Shown: in pieces, positions 16,843 through 26,576 of the stretch
Layout: each line of letters opens with the position of its first letter
Position numbering within the stretch: the stretch's first letter is position 1
Assembly (NCBI RefSeq): GCF_000687735.1
Contig: NZ_JHXL01000001.1
Coordinates: forward strand, 273,209 to 337,208
DNA from: Acholeplasma equifetale ATCC 29724
Lineage (GTDB): Bacteria > Bacillota_I > Bacilli_A > Acholeplasmatales > Acholeplasmataceae
Direction of reading: 5' to 3'
Length of the DNA: 64,000 nt
Translations under genes and position numbers: made by a program
Notes under the pieces: model-generated
Told to the model about the DNA's origin: nothing
What the model saw: only the letters and a program-made list of their open reading frames with translations
The model's database searches: none

Positions 16843-19149
16843 TTATAATGTAATAATTGTTACACCATTTAATCCTTCACCCTCACCACCATATCGATAA
16901 GACTTAACATATGGTGACTTCTTAATGTATTCATAAACAGCTTTTCTTACTGCCCCTGTACCAAAACCATGAATCACTCTAATAAACGGCATATTAGTTA
17001 GTAAAGCATCATCAATTGCTTTATCCATCAAATCTTTGACATCTTCATATCTTACGCCACGTAAATCAAGTTCATATTGAGCTTGTTTCATTGGTGCTTG
17101 GTCACCTTTCTTTTTAGGTGTTACGGTTTTAACTTTTGTTTTAACGGGTGTTTTAGCATGTACTTTACGTAAATCATTTTTCTTAAATGTTAATTCAAAA
17201 GGTCCAAATGCAACCACATAATCATCTTTTTTGATTGCAACTACAATACCCTCTTGTTGATATGACTTAATATAAACTGTATCATTAACTTGAATATCAT
17301 CACTTTCTACTTCTTCTTCTTTTTTAAGTGTATTCAAGCTTCCTTTAAGTTTAGCACTTTCTGGTTTTGTAAGTGTTTCCTTATGTGTCAATTCATCAAT
17401 TTTTTGAAGTAACTCTTCTTTTAATTTTTGATAAGTTTTTAACTCTTTTTCTTCAATCTTTGCTAAACGTTTTTCTTTTTCTCTTTCAAATAATTCTAAT
17501 TTCTCTTGATACTCAAGTTTTTGTTTATTTAATTCTTTTTCTTTTTCTAGCAATTCTTCTTTTAATTTAAAGACTTCATTTTGTTCTTTAGAAAGTCTTT
17601 CAAGCATAAGACCAATATCTGTTTGATGATTTAGTAATAATGACTTAGCGTGTTCAATAATTTCTTTCTTTATGCCTAATCGCTCTGCAATGTATAATGC
17701 ATGGCTTGATCCAGAAACACCAAGTTGAATCTTATAAAGTGGTTTTAATGTAGTTTCATCAAATGCAACACTTGCTAGTAAAATATCTTTTTTCTCATAA
17801 GCATATAACTTTAGTTCACTATAGTGTGTTGTCACTAAAAGACGTATGTTTTCATTTTTTCTTAAATAATCGATAATTGAAATTGCAAGTTGTGTTCCTT
17901 CAAGTGGATCAGTTCCTGAACCTAGTTCATCAAGCAATATTAAAGATAATCCGTTTTGCTCATCAATAATATTTTTAATCTTTGTTAGATGAGATGAGAA
18001 TATAGATAAATTTTGTTCAATTGATTGTTCATCACCAATATCGGCATAAACACCTTCAAAAAAACTCATTTTTGAATTTTCACTAGCAGGAATTAATATT
18101 CCAGCATGCAAGAATAGTGTTAAAAGACCAACAGTTTTTAAAGCTACTGTTTTACCTCCAGTATTTGGTCCTGTAATAAGCAAGGTCTTATAATTTTTAT
18201 CAACTTTAATGTCGATAGGTACAACAACCGATGGATCAATCAAAGGATGTCTTGCTTGAATAAGTGAAACGTCACCTTCATTATTTAAAATTGGTAAAAC
18301 ACCACGAATACTTAAACTATAAAGCGCTTTGGCGTGAATTAAATCCAGCTTAATTAATGCTTCAAAACTTTCTAATATTTCTTTAGTATGTGGATATAAT
18401 TGTTCACTTAATTGTTTTAAAATTCGATAAATTTCTTTTTCTTCTAATTGCTTTAAATATTCAATATCTTGAGTAATTTGTCGAATCTCATCAGGTTCAA
18501 TAAAGACTGTTTGTCCACTTTGTGAAATGTCATGAACAATCCCTTTTATTTTATTTCGATAACTATCTTTAACAGGTATTGCATATCGATTATGACGCGT
18601 TACAATTAAGCTCTCATTTAAATAATCTTTATATTTGGTTAATAAGCCTTGTAGTGTAATTGTTAATTCTTTTTCTTTTTGATTAAGTGTTTTTCGAATT
18701 CGATTTAATTCAACGGATGCAGTATCTTTTATTTCATTTTCATCAATAATTTCATCAATCAAATCCAATGGTTTATTAAGTTCATGAATCAAATCAAAGA
18801 TTTGTCCAATATATGTATATTGATCGAGTTGTTGTTGATATGACTTAAATTGAGCTACCATCTTTAAAAAATTATTTAATAGTACAACGTCCTCGATACT
18901 TAAAATCATTTCTCGATTAAGTTTGACTAAAAAATTTCCTTGATCAAAATTCTTATGGAAAGGAAATCTTTGAAATCTTTCAATGGCACTCAAGGTTTCA
19001 TGTGTATAATTAAGTTCTTGTAAAAAAGTATCATAATCTTTAGCGAGTATTTCAACATTGAGCATTGATTCTGCTTTAGATGAATTTGTATACTTTTTGA
19101 CTTTGTCTAGTATTATGTCTAATTCTAGCACTTTATGTGAAAAGGACAT
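16843..19149 (-). CDS. mutS2: MutS2 ATPase with Smr domain
   Basis: A MutS-family ATPase without the mismatch-recognition domain; in Bacillus MutS2 acts on stalled or collided ribosomes and in recombination control. The ATPase core has Walker A ITGPNTGGKTVALKT and Walker B LLDELGSGTDPLEGTQ. A long coiled coil (about 515-630, rich in KEELLEKEKEL-type heptads) follows. The C-terminal Smr domain contains LDLRGVRYEDV and IRVIHGFGTGAVRKAV. I use ATG 19149, which has AAGG 8 nt upstream, over the GTG at 19158. It is transcribed divergently from rnhC. Confidence 0.95.
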   Translation of the reverse strand: MSFSHKVLELDIILDKVKKYTNSSKAESMLNVEILAKDYDTFLQELNYTHETLSAIERFQRFPFHKNFDQGNFLVKLNREMILSIEDVVLLNNFLKMVAQFKSYQQQLDQYTYIGQIFDLIHELNKPLDLIDEIIDENEIKDTASVELNRIRKTLNQKEKELTITLQGLLTKYKDYLNESLIVTRHNRYAIPVKDSYRNKIKGIVHDISQSGQTVFIEPDEIRQITQDIEYLKQLEEKEIYRILKQLSEQLYPHTKEILESFEALIKLDLIHAKALYSLSIRGVLPILNNEGDVSLIQARHPLIDPSVVVPIDIKVDKNYKTLLITGPNTGGKTVALKTVGLLTLFLHAGILIPASENSKMSFFEGVYADIGDEQSIEQNLSIFSSHLTKIKNIIDEQNGLSLILLDELGSGTDPLEGTQLAISIIDYLRKNENIRLLVTTHYSELKLYAYEKKDILLASVAFDETTLKPLYKIQLGVSGSSHALYIAERLGIKKEIIEHAKSLLLNHQTDIGLMLERLSKEQNEVFKLKEELLEKEKELNKQKLEYQEKLELFEREKEKRLAKIEEKELKTYQKLKEELLQKIDELTHKETLTKPESAKLKGSLNTLKKEEEVESDDIQVNDTVYIKSYQQEGIVVAIKKDDYVVAFGPFELTFKKNDLRKVHAKTPVKTKVKTVTPKKKGDQAPMKQAQYELDLRGVRYEDVKDLMDKAIDDALLTNMPFIRVIHGFGTGAVRKAVYEYIKKSPYVKSYRYGGEGEGLNGVTIITL

Positions 19150-19203
19150 GAAACACACCTTCTTTCTAAAAAAATGGTATAATCTATATAAACAGGTGAA
19201 AAA

Positions 19204-20064
19204 ATGAAAAATCTAACGCTTAACTTATCCAAGGGACAACTTGAAGCTCTAAAAACATTATATCAAGAAAATTTAATTAAGGTTGAACAACCTTATATCT
19301 TTTTTGCTGCAGTACATAATGATGTAAAAATTACTGCCTTTAATACTGGAAAAGTTGTCATTCAAGGACAAGAAATAAATTCTGAGGTTATTGCTATTAA
19401 AGCATATTTAAATATTAAAAATTATGCTGCAATTGGTTCAGATGAAGTTGGAACAGGTGATGTTTTTGGGCCAGTTGTTGTATGTAGTGTATATGCAAGT
19501 GAAAGCGATGTTGAATATTTAGAAAGTTTAAATGTTCGTGATTCAAAAAACATGAGCAATCAAGATATTATTAAAATTGCTCCTGTTATTGCTAAAAAAC
19601 TCATTCACTCACTTGTTATTCTTCCACCAGAAAAATATAATGAAAAAATTAAAGAAGGTCTTAATTTAAATAAAATTAAAGCCTTCTTACATAATTACGC
19701 AATTATTAAAACAAGTGCTAAAATTGATCGACAACTTCCTGTTATCGTTGATCAATTCTGCTTACCAAGTCATTATTATAACTATCTAAAAGATGAAAAG
19801 ATTGTTTATCGTGATATCGAGTTCCATACTAAAGCAGAAACTGTTCATATTTCTGTTGCTGCTGCTTCAATTATTGCACGTTATGCGTTTTTAGTTAAAA
19901 TGCATGAATTAAGCAAAAAGTTTGAAATTAAACTTAAACTTGGCGCTGGTAAAGAAGTTGATGAACAAATTCTTGAAATTTATCAAAAACATGGTGCACA
20001 TGGTTTGAACGCTATCGCTAAAACAAATTTCAAAAATGTAACTAAACTTGGATTAATTATTTAA
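19204..20064 (+). CDS. rnhC: ribonuclease HIII
   Basis: It cleaves the RNA strand of RNA-DNA hybrids. The N-terminal TBP-like domain (about 1-75) is typical of HIII and absent from HII. The catalytic core begins at AIGSDEVGTGDVFGPVV (Asp and Glu ligands) and continues with VRDSKNMS and the ISVAAASIIARY segment. Length (286) is near the usual 300. Its last 12 nt overlap the 3' end of the convergent rluD gene. Confidence 0.94.
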   Translation: MKNLTLNLSKGQLEALKTLYQENLIKVEQPYIFFAAVHNDVKITAFNTGKVVIQGQEINSEVIAIKAYLNIKNYAAIGSDEVGTGDVFGPVVVCSVYASESDVEYLESLNVRDSKNMSNQDIIKIAPVIAKKLIHSLVILPPEKYNEKIKEGLNLNKIKAFLHNYAIIKTSAKIDRQLPVIVDQFCLPSHYYNYLKDEKIVYRDIEFHTKAETVHISVAAASIIARYAFLVKMHELSKKFEIKLKLGAGKEVDEQILEIYQKHGAHGLNAIAKTNFKNVTKLGLII

Positions 20065-20943
20065 TTTTAAAAATTCTTCGAACTCTAAAGGCAATGGCAC
20101 TTCATGTGTCATTTCTTTTTTTGTTATAGGGTGAATATAGTGTAATTTATAAGCATGTAACATTTGACCATTATCTACATATGGTCTTTTATAACTATAT
20201 AATGGATCTCCAACAATCGGATATCCAATATATTGTAGATGTACTCTAATTTGATGTGTACGACCTGTTTCTAAATTACATCTTAATAAACTAAATTTAC
20301 CGTTAGTCTCTACTACTTCAAAATGTGTAACTGCATGACGTCCTGTTTTAATGACCGTATTTTTAGTTCTATAATTTGGATCTCTTCCAATTGGTGCATC
20401 AATAGTTCCAAATTGTGTATTTGGTGTACCATGAACTATTGCATAATAACTTCTTTGAATCTCATGATTTTTTAAAGCTTTTGCTAAATTTTGATGCGCC
20501 TCATTTGTTTTTGCAACCATCAATAAACCTGATGTATCTTTATCAATACGATGAACAATCCCTAATCTTTGAGGACCATTCACATCAGATAAACTTTGAT
20601 AATGATAAATTAATGCAGAAACAAGCGTATCACCCTTATAAGACGGTGCTGGGTGTACAACTAAACCTTTTGGTTTATTAATCACTAGAATATGTTCATC
20701 TTCATAGACAATGTTTAATGGTATATTAACTGGTTTAACATCATATGTTTGTTCTTCTGTTATTGCATATGTAATTTCATCATTCATTGATAACATAAAA
20801 CCTGGTTTAACCATTTTACCATTTACTAATATTTCTCCGTTTTTAATTGATTTTGTAATTAATGAACGACTAAAACTTGTTACCTCAACTAAAAAGTGGT
20901 CAAGACGTTTTTTATCAACTTCATGATATATAATTTTTTCCAT
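20053..20943 (-). CDS. rluD: RluA/RluD-family pseudouridine synthase
   Basis: It converts specific uridines to pseudouridine in 23S rRNA (RluD type) or a related RNA. An S4 domain occupies the N-terminus (KKRLDHFLVEV to GEILVNGKMVKPG). The catalytic motif is HRIDKDTSGLLMVAK, and GRTHQIRVHLQYIGYPIVGDPLY closes the domain. Length (296) is typical. The start overlaps the upstream membrane gene by 23 nt and has AAGAAGG upstream. It appears to be the last gene of the T-box-led operon. Which of the three Firmicute paralogues it represents cannot be settled from one copy. Confidence 0.9.
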   Translation of the reverse strand: MEKIIYHEVDKKRLDHFLVEVTSFSRSLITKSIKNGEILVNGKMVKPGFMLSMNDEITYAITEEQTYDVKPVNIPLNIVYEDEHILVINKPKGLVVHPAPSYKGDTLVSALIYHYQSLSDVNGPQRLGIVHRIDKDTSGLLMVAKTNEAHQNLAKALKNHEIQRSYYAIVHGTPNTQFGTIDAPIGRDPNYRTKNTVIKTGRHAVTHFEVVETNGKFSLLRCNLETGRTHQIRVHLQYIGYPIVGDPLYSYKRPYVDNGQMLHAYKLHYIHPITKKEMTHEVPLPLEFEEFLKLNN

Positions 20944-21343
20944 AAGTAAACACCTTCTTTATATAGTAATACACTAGATATATAAATCCAAATACACCCA
21001 TTAACATACTTAAGTTAAATTGAAAAGAATTAATACTAAAATAAGTCACTATTGATTCTTCAAAAAGATAATCTAATCCAACTGAAAAAATAAACGTAGT
21101 AATCATAATTGATGAATACATATAAAACTTACTTTTCTTTTCACTTAATTCAAGTAATAATCCGCTTATCCAAATCAATAAAAACATCATAAATATGAAT
21201 AAAAATGATGGCATATTTATCTTGGTATAAGTTAATCCTATTTTAAATACGCCTAGGGACTTAAAAATTTGTGTAAATTCTAATATTGTTTTAAGTAAAA
21301 ATTCGAATAATATAAGAAAACTTGTTATTAAATATTTTTTCAT
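20921..21343 (-). CDS. small polytopic membrane protein, unknown
   Basis: A 140-residue protein with about four hydrophobic helices and no motif I recognise. The start ATG 21343 is chosen because GAGGT lies 6 nt upstream; the frame is open 16 codons further but that stretch overlaps the previous gene and lacks a site. It sits between another small membrane protein and rluD, within a run of overlapping genes. Confidence 0.6.
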   Translation of the reverse strand: MKKYLITSFLILFEFLLKTILEFTQIFKSLGVFKIGLTYTKINMPSFLFIFMMFLLIWISGLLLELSEKKSKFYMYSSIMITTFIFSVGLDYLFEESIVTYFSINSFQFNLSMLMGVFGFIYLVYYYIKKVFTYGKNYIS

Positions 21344-21354
21344 TGATAACCTCA

Positions 21355-21717
21355 CTAAATCATTAACATAACGATACATCCAATTGTCCATATAACAATC
21401 GAACCTATTATCAATGATAATAAATTAAATACTAAAAATTGAATGTTTGAAAGTTTCTTTTTAATTACTTGATATTTAAAAATTAAATATAAAATAAATA
21501 AGCCATAAATTAATAGAGTAATAATAAATGATATTAATATAATATACTCACGATAAAGTAGGAAATTTGCAGATATTAAAATAAGGGGTAAAAAAATGAT
21601 TAAACTTTTTCGAAAGGCATCTAAACTTAAATGAAGTCTCAATTTTTTAGAATATATTTTTTTATAGTCTTGATGTGTTGAAGATATTAATTTAAATAGG
21701 TTGACCAAAAATATCAT
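21355..21717 (-). CDS. small polytopic membrane protein, unknown
   Basis: A 120-residue protein with three or four hydrophobic segments after a basic N-terminal stretch (HQDYKKIYSKKLR). ATG 21717 has GAGGT 7 nt upstream. The gene overlaps the end of the YlbL-like protease by 26 nt, so translation is probably coupled. Two adjacent small membrane proteins after a membrane-anchored protease could be partners or substrates, but nothing in the sequence proves it. Confidence 0.6.
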   Translation of the reverse strand: MIFLVNLFKLISSTHQDYKKIYSKKLRLHLSLDAFRKSLIIFLPLILISANFLLYREYIILISFIITLLIYGLFILYLIFKYQVIKKKLSNIQFLVFNLLSLIIGSIVIWTIGCIVMLMI

Positions 21718-22657
21718 AGATAACCTCAATTGCATCCTCTATTGTTTCAACAGGATAAAGATTTATTTTTGATTCAAAATCTAATACTTCATTAAGTTGT
21801 GCCTTGGGTAATATAAAATATTTTGCCCCTTCTTTATATGCTTGATATACTTTTTGTCTTATACCCCCGATAAGTCCAATTTCTCCATTATACCTAATTG
21901 TCCCTGTCCCAACAACAAGTTCATTAATTAGATCATAAGATGTTAGACCAAGATAAATGGATAAAGTATACATCATACCAGCACTTGGTCCCCCAGTGGA
22001 CCATAGTATATCGTTAAGCTTAATTGAAGGGTATGTCGAATGAATTTCATATTTTGGATAAAATCTAAATAAATGTTCTTTTGTTTTATGAATTTTTATA
22101 TCAAAAATTTCTTGATTTCTACTTATTGTTAAAATAACTTCATCTTCTAAACTCAAAAAGTATAAACCCATTGATTCATAGTCACTAAATCCTTGATGAT
22201 TAACATCAATAATAATATCTCCAATCAATAGATTATCAAAAAATGTTTCTCTATAATCAACAATCATTCCAACAAATTCATAATCAATTTGAATTGAATT
22301 TACCTTTTCTTTTGCAAGTTTGTAAGACCATATAATGGCTTGTTCAATGGATGCATTTTTTTGGTTTTTGCTACGGATAATTTGTTCAAAAACATTAATT
22401 TGCTGTTCATATGGTGATTGATAATCAACATCCATATTTGGATCCAGTCGATAAACTAATCTCATAAATGGCGTAATATAATCAAGTGATATAACTGAAA
22501 TACTACTCAAATATGGTGATTGTTCATATCCTTCAATTTCAAATGCCTCTTTAATTGTTTTAGATTCATTTGGTGCGATTATATAATAATTTGTTGGAAC
22601 ACTTAACATTAAAATAAGATAGATATAGACGAAAATAAAACTTCGCTTAATCTTCAT
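21692..22657 (-). CDS. ylbL: membrane-anchored Lon-like (S16) serine protease, YlbL type
   Basis: A 321-residue extracytoplasmic protease. The N-terminus is a signal anchor (SFIFVYIYLILMLSV). A PDZ-like domain follows at about 120-200. The C-terminal S16 domain carries the catalytic Ser in WSTGGPSAGMMYTLS and the catalytic Lys in IGGIRQKVYQAYKEGA, giving the Ser-Lys dyad. There is no AAA domain, as in Bacillus YlbL. It overlaps comEB by 11 nt. A physiological target is not evident. Confidence 0.9.
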   Translation of the reverse strand: MKIKRSFIFVYIYLILMLSVPTNYYIIAPNESKTIKEAFEIEGYEQSPYLSSISVISLDYITPFMRLVYRLDPNMDVDYQSPYEQQINVFEQIIRSKNQKNASIEQAIIWSYKLAKEKVNSIQIDYEFVGMIVDYRETFFDNLLIGDIIIDVNHQGFSDYESMGLYFLSLEDEVILTISRNQEIFDIKIHKTKEHLFRFYPKYEIHSTYPSIKLNDILWSTGGPSAGMMYTLSIYLGLTSYDLINELVVGTGTIRYNGEIGLIGGIRQKVYQAYKEGAKYFILPKAQLNEVLDFESKINLYPVETIEDAIEVIYDIFGQPI

Positions 22658-23129
22658 TTACTGGCTCCAAAATGATTTTGTCTACTTTAATTTGACGTGC
22701 TTTAATACCCGCACTTTGCATCATTTTTAATGATGCTTGATTAAAATCTTTTCCATGATCTTTATTAGATTCATAAATGATTTCTTTAATTCCAGATTGA
22801 ATGATCAATTTCATACATTCATTACATGGAAAAAGTGTGACATAAATTGTCGCACCTTTTAAATCTTGTGTTGAATTCAAAATAGCATTTGCTTCTGCAT
22901 GAACAACATAAGGATATTTTGTATTGACAAAATCCCCTTCTTTTTCCCAAGGAAAATCATCATCATTCATACCCATAGGTAAGCCATTATACCCAATCCC
23001 AATAATACGTTTATCTTGATTTATAATACATGCGCCCACTTGTGTGGATGGATCTTTTGAGCGTAAACTAGAAAGTTTTGCAACACCCATGAAATAACTA
23101 TCCCAATTAATATAATTTTGTCTTTTCAT
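22647..23129 (-). CDS. comEB: deoxycytidylate deaminase, ComEB type
   Basis: It deaminates dCMP to dUMP for thymidylate supply. The zinc motifs are VHAEANAIL and TLFPCNECMKLIIQSG, with STQVGACI and GIGYNGLP upstream. Length (160) is typical. In Bacillus the gene sits in the comE locus, but no competence genes flank it here. Start and stop overlap its neighbours msrA and ylbL. Confidence 0.93.
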   Translation of the reverse strand: MKRQNYINWDSYFMGVAKLSSLRSKDPSTQVGACIINQDKRIIGIGYNGLPMGMNDDDFPWEKEGDFVNTKYPYVVHAEANAILNSTQDLKGATIYVTLFPCNECMKLIIQSGIKEIIYESNKDHGKDFNQASLKMMQSAGIKARQIKVDKIILEPVNED

Positions 23130-23623
23130 TTTTTCTCATCCCCCTTAGCTAAACTTAAATCAACATGACAGTATCCATTTGGATTTTTACTTAAATAATC
23201 TTGATGATAGGTTTCTGCATAAAAGAAATTATGAAGTGGTTCAACAGATACGACAATCGGTTTATCATATTTTATTTGCTCTTGTTTAATAAATTCTAGT
23301 GCTATATCTCTATCGATTATATTTTCATAATATATACCGCTACGATATTGAATTCCAACATCATGACCTTGACGGTTTAATGATGTTGGATCAATAATTC
23401 TAAAAAAATGTTCGTAAATCTTATCAAGTGGTATAACTTCTTCATCATATTCGATTAAGATTGCTTCAGCATGTGTTGCTATACCATGACATACTTGTTC
23501 ATAACTCGGATTTTCAATATTACCATTAGCATAACCAACTGTTGTATCTATAATTCCTTTAAGTTGCTTAAAATAAGCTTCAACACCCCAAAAACATCCA
23601 CCTGCAAGAACAATTTTTCTCAT
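23126..23623 (-). CDS. msrA: peptide-methionine (S)-S-oxide reductase
   Basis: It reduces methionine-S-sulfoxide in damaged proteins. The active site GGCFWGVEAYF is at residues 8-18, and TTVGYANG, FRIIDPTSLNRQGHDVG and YHQDYL follow as in all MsrA. The 165 residues are a complete single domain; there is no MsrB fusion. It overlaps both aspS and comEB by 4 nt. The reducing partner would be thioredoxin (16458-16766). Confidence 0.95.
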   Translation of the reverse strand: MRKIVLAGGCFWGVEAYFKQLKGIIDTTVGYANGNIENPSYEQVCHGIATHAEAILIEYDEEVIPLDKIYEHFFRIIDPTSLNRQGHDVGIQYRSGIYYENIIDRDIALEFIKQEQIKYDKPIVVSVEPLHNFFYAETYHQDYLSKNPNGYCHVDLSLAKGDEKK

Positions 23624-25314
23624 TCTACTTTCAATCCTAATTCTTTTAATGATACTTCATCAACTTTAGATGGACTCATCATCATTAAATCTTTAGCAGA
23701 TTGTGTTTTAGGGAATGCAACTACATCTTTAATGTTTTCTGTTTTGGTTGCAAGCATAACAATTCTATCTAACCCTAATGCAATTCCTCCATGAGGTGGT
23801 GTTCCGTATTGTAATGCTTCAACAAAGAATCCAAATTTTTCTTTAATTTGTTCTTCTGTAAATCCAAGTGTTTCAAACATTAGCATTTGAACTTCTTGAT
23901 CATATATACGAATTGAACCACCACCAACTTCATAACCATTCCATACAAGATCATAAGCTTTAGCTAATGCATCTTTTGGATTATTTTTTAACTCATTCGC
24001 ATCTTTTGGTGATGTAAATGGATGGTGTTTAGCATAGAATCTATTTTCAGTTTCATCATATTCAAGTAATGGGAAATCTGTTACCCATAATAATTCATCT
24101 TTAGATTCATCAATCATTCCAAGATCGCGAGCAATAGTCTTACGAATCGCTCCTGCTGCTTGAGTTGAGCCATCATAAGTTCCTGGAATAATTAACATAA
24201 CTGTATTTTCTTTCATAATTGTTGCATTAACAAACTTAGAAATAGATCCTGATAATTGACCATTTTCTAATTTTAAGTATGCTAATGTATCACCATGATT
24301 TTTCTTAACTTCTTCTGTTAATTTATCAAAATATTTTCTTGTAAATAAAGCGTTATTTTCTAAAGTAAAACCTCTTAAAACTTTATCTTTAAAAATAGGA
24401 ATTTCAAATCCTTTGAATGTATCATTGAAGTTTTCTATTTTAAGTTCATAACGAATATCTGGTTTATCAGAACCATATGAATCAAAAGCTTCTTTATAAG
24501 ACATACGTTTTAAAGGGAATTTAATGTTTTTATTCAGTAATTTCATTAAATTTTCTATAACTTTTTCTGTCATACTCATGATGTCATCTTGATCAACAAA
24601 TGATGCTTCAATATCCACTTGAGTGAACTCTAATTGACGGTCACTTCTTAAATCTTCATCACGAAAACAACGTGCAATTTGGAAATATCTTTCGAATCCA
24701 GCAACCATATAAAGCTGTTTAAAAATTTGAGGAGATTGTGCTAGTGCATATGCTTCCCCATGATAAAGTCTTGAAGGAACTAAGAATTCTTTAGCACCTT
24801 CTGGAGTTGTTTTAACTAAATAAGGTGTTTCTAATTCAAGGAAACCTAAATCTTCTAATGAATGACGAATATTTTTAGTAATTTCACTACGTTTTAAAAT
24901 ATATTGTTGTTGTAAAGGACGTCTTAAATCTAAATAACGATACTTAAGTGCAACTTCTTCACTCACAGCTTCTTTATCACTAATTGTAAATGGAGGAATT
25001 TTTGCAGTATTGATAATTGATAATTCTAAAACATCAACTTCAATTTCTCCAGTTGGTAATTGTGGATTGACACTTTCTCTTAATTTAACAATGCCTTTAG
25101 CTTCAATAAGATATTCACTTTTAACGGACGAAGCTTCTTCATATGAAGGACTTTCTGGACGTACAACAAGTTGAGTTATACCAAATCTATCTCTAAGGTC
25201 AATAAAAATTAATCCACCAAGATTACGTTTTTTTGCAACCCATCCTTTTAAATAAACATTTTCATTAATATGATTTTTTCTAAGCTCATTATTGTGATGT
25301 GTGTAATTTTTCAT
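23620..25314 (-). CDS. aspS: aspartyl-tRNA synthetase
   Basis: It charges tRNA-Asp. An N-terminal OB-fold anticodon domain (about 1-110, VYLKGWVAKKRNLGGLIFIDLRD) is followed by the class II core: YRYLDLRRP, FLELETPYLVKTTPEGAKEFLVPSR, FQIARCFRDEDLR (motif 2) and GLALGLDRIVML-type motif 3 (HGGIALGLDRIVML). A bacterial GAD insertion is present. It is 2 nt downstream of hisS and probably controlled by the same T-box leader. Confidence 0.97.
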   Translation of the reverse strand: MKNYTHHNNELRKNHINENVYLKGWVAKKRNLGGLIFIDLRDRFGITQLVVRPESPSYEEASSVKSEYLIEAKGIVKLRESVNPQLPTGEIEVDVLELSIINTAKIPPFTISDKEAVSEEVALKYRYLDLRRPLQQQYILKRSEITKNIRHSLEDLGFLELETPYLVKTTPEGAKEFLVPSRLYHGEAYALAQSPQIFKQLYMVAGFERYFQIARCFRDEDLRSDRQLEFTQVDIEASFVDQDDIMSMTEKVIENLMKLLNKNIKFPLKRMSYKEAFDSYGSDKPDIRYELKIENFNDTFKGFEIPIFKDKVLRGFTLENNALFTRKYFDKLTEEVKKNHGDTLAYLKLENGQLSGSISKFVNATIMKENTVMLIIPGTYDGSTQAAGAIRKTIARDLGMIDESKDELLWVTDFPLLEYDETENRFYAKHHPFTSPKDANELKNNPKDALAKAYDLVWNGYEVGGGSIRIYDQEVQMLMFETLGFTEEQIKEKFGFFVEALQYGTPPHGGIALGLDRIVMLATKTENIKDVVAFPKTQSAKDLMMMSPSKVDEVSLKELGLKVE

Positions 25315-25316
25315 AA

Positions 25317-26576
25317 TTATAAAACTCCTAGTTTTTCTTTTAACTGATTCATTGGAATAAGTTCCTGAATTTGAGTATCTGTATTTTTTAATTGAACCAT
25401 TTGATCTTTTAGTTCATTTTCACCAATGATGACTAAGTACTTAGCTTTTAAATCTAAAGCTTCTTTTAGTTGTGATTTAAAACTTTTCGGTAAATAGCTC
25501 ATATCTACTTTAAAATCATCTTGGCGTAATTCATTTAATAGCTTAAATGACATGCTTTTCGAAGGTTCATCAAAATAGATGAAATATGCGTCTAAACGTT
25601 CTTCGTTTACTAATTGAATATTTTCCATTTCAAGCGCATAAAGTAATCTTTCCATTCCAAATGCAAATCCAATAGCACCTAACCTTGGGCCACCTAATTC
25701 TTCAACTAATGATTCATATCGTCCACCACCACCTAAAGTGTTTTGTGCACCAAATCCCGGTATTGCAGCTTCAATTTCAAATACGGTATGTGAATAATAG
25801 TCTAAGCCACGAACAATTTTCCCGTCAATGATGTAAGGAACATTTAATGCATCAAGCGCTTCTTTAACTTTATTAAAATGTTCTTTTGCAGCATCTGATA
25901 AATAATTTATTGGTAGTGGAGCATTTTCTACAATTTCTTTATCCTCTGGTGCTTTAGAATCAAGAATTCTTAATGGATTCTTATTTAATCTTTCAATAGA
26001 ATCTGCACTTAATTGATCCTTAAATGGTGTTAAATAATCAACCAATACTTTTTTGTAATTAGATTTTGATAAATCATCACCGATTGAATTAAGTTTAACT
26101 TTGACTCCTTTTAAACCTAACCTACGAATAGTTTCATAAGCTAGGAAAATAACTTCAGCATCAACAAAAGGATCAGAACTACCAACTGCTTCTACTCCAA
26201 ATTGCATAAATTGACGATATCTACCTTTTTGAGGGCGCTCATATCTAAAGTTAGGTCCTATATAATATAGTTTTGTTAAGCGATTATTAGCATATAACTT
26301 ATTTTCAACATAGCTACGAATAACACCTGCTGTACCTTCAGGTCTTAATGTTAAATCTCTATCTCCTTTATCTTTAAAGTTATATGTTTCTTTAGTGACC
26401 ATATCTGATTGTTCGTTTTCTCGATGAAAAACATTACTATATTCCATCATAGGCGTACGAATTTCTTCATATTTAAATGTATTAAATAAGTCTCTAACAA
26501 ACTTTTCTAAAGCTTGCCAACGTTTTGATTCATTTGGCAATACATCATATGTTCCTTTTACTTTTACAAAACTCAT
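25317..26576 (-). CDS. hisS: histidyl-tRNA synthetase
   Basis: It charges tRNA-His. Class II signatures: VKGTYDVLPNESKRW at the start, LRPEGTAGVIRSYVEN, YIGPNFRYERPQKGRYRQF (motif 2), and the histidine motifs GLDYYSHTVFEI and GGGGRYESLVEELGG. The anticodon-binding domain occupies the last 90 residues. The start overlaps the GNAT gene stop as ATGA. It is followed directly by aspS, the hisS-aspS order common in Firmicutes. Confidence 0.97.
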   Translation of the reverse strand: MSFVKVKGTYDVLPNESKRWQALEKFVRDLFNTFKYEEIRTPMMEYSNVFHRENEQSDMVTKETYNFKDKGDRDLTLRPEGTAGVIRSYVENKLYANNRLTKLYYIGPNFRYERPQKGRYRQFMQFGVEAVGSSDPFVDAEVIFLAYETIRRLGLKGVKVKLNSIGDDLSKSNYKKVLVDYLTPFKDQLSADSIERLNKNPLRILDSKAPEDKEIVENAPLPINYLSDAAKEHFNKVKEALDALNVPYIIDGKIVRGLDYYSHTVFEIEAAIPGFGAQNTLGGGGRYESLVEELGGPRLGAIGFAFGMERLLYALEMENIQLVNEERLDAYFIYFDEPSKSMSFKLLNELRQDDFKVDMSYLPKSFKSQLKEALDLKAKYLVIIGENELKDQMVQLKNTDTQIQELIPMNQLKEKLGVL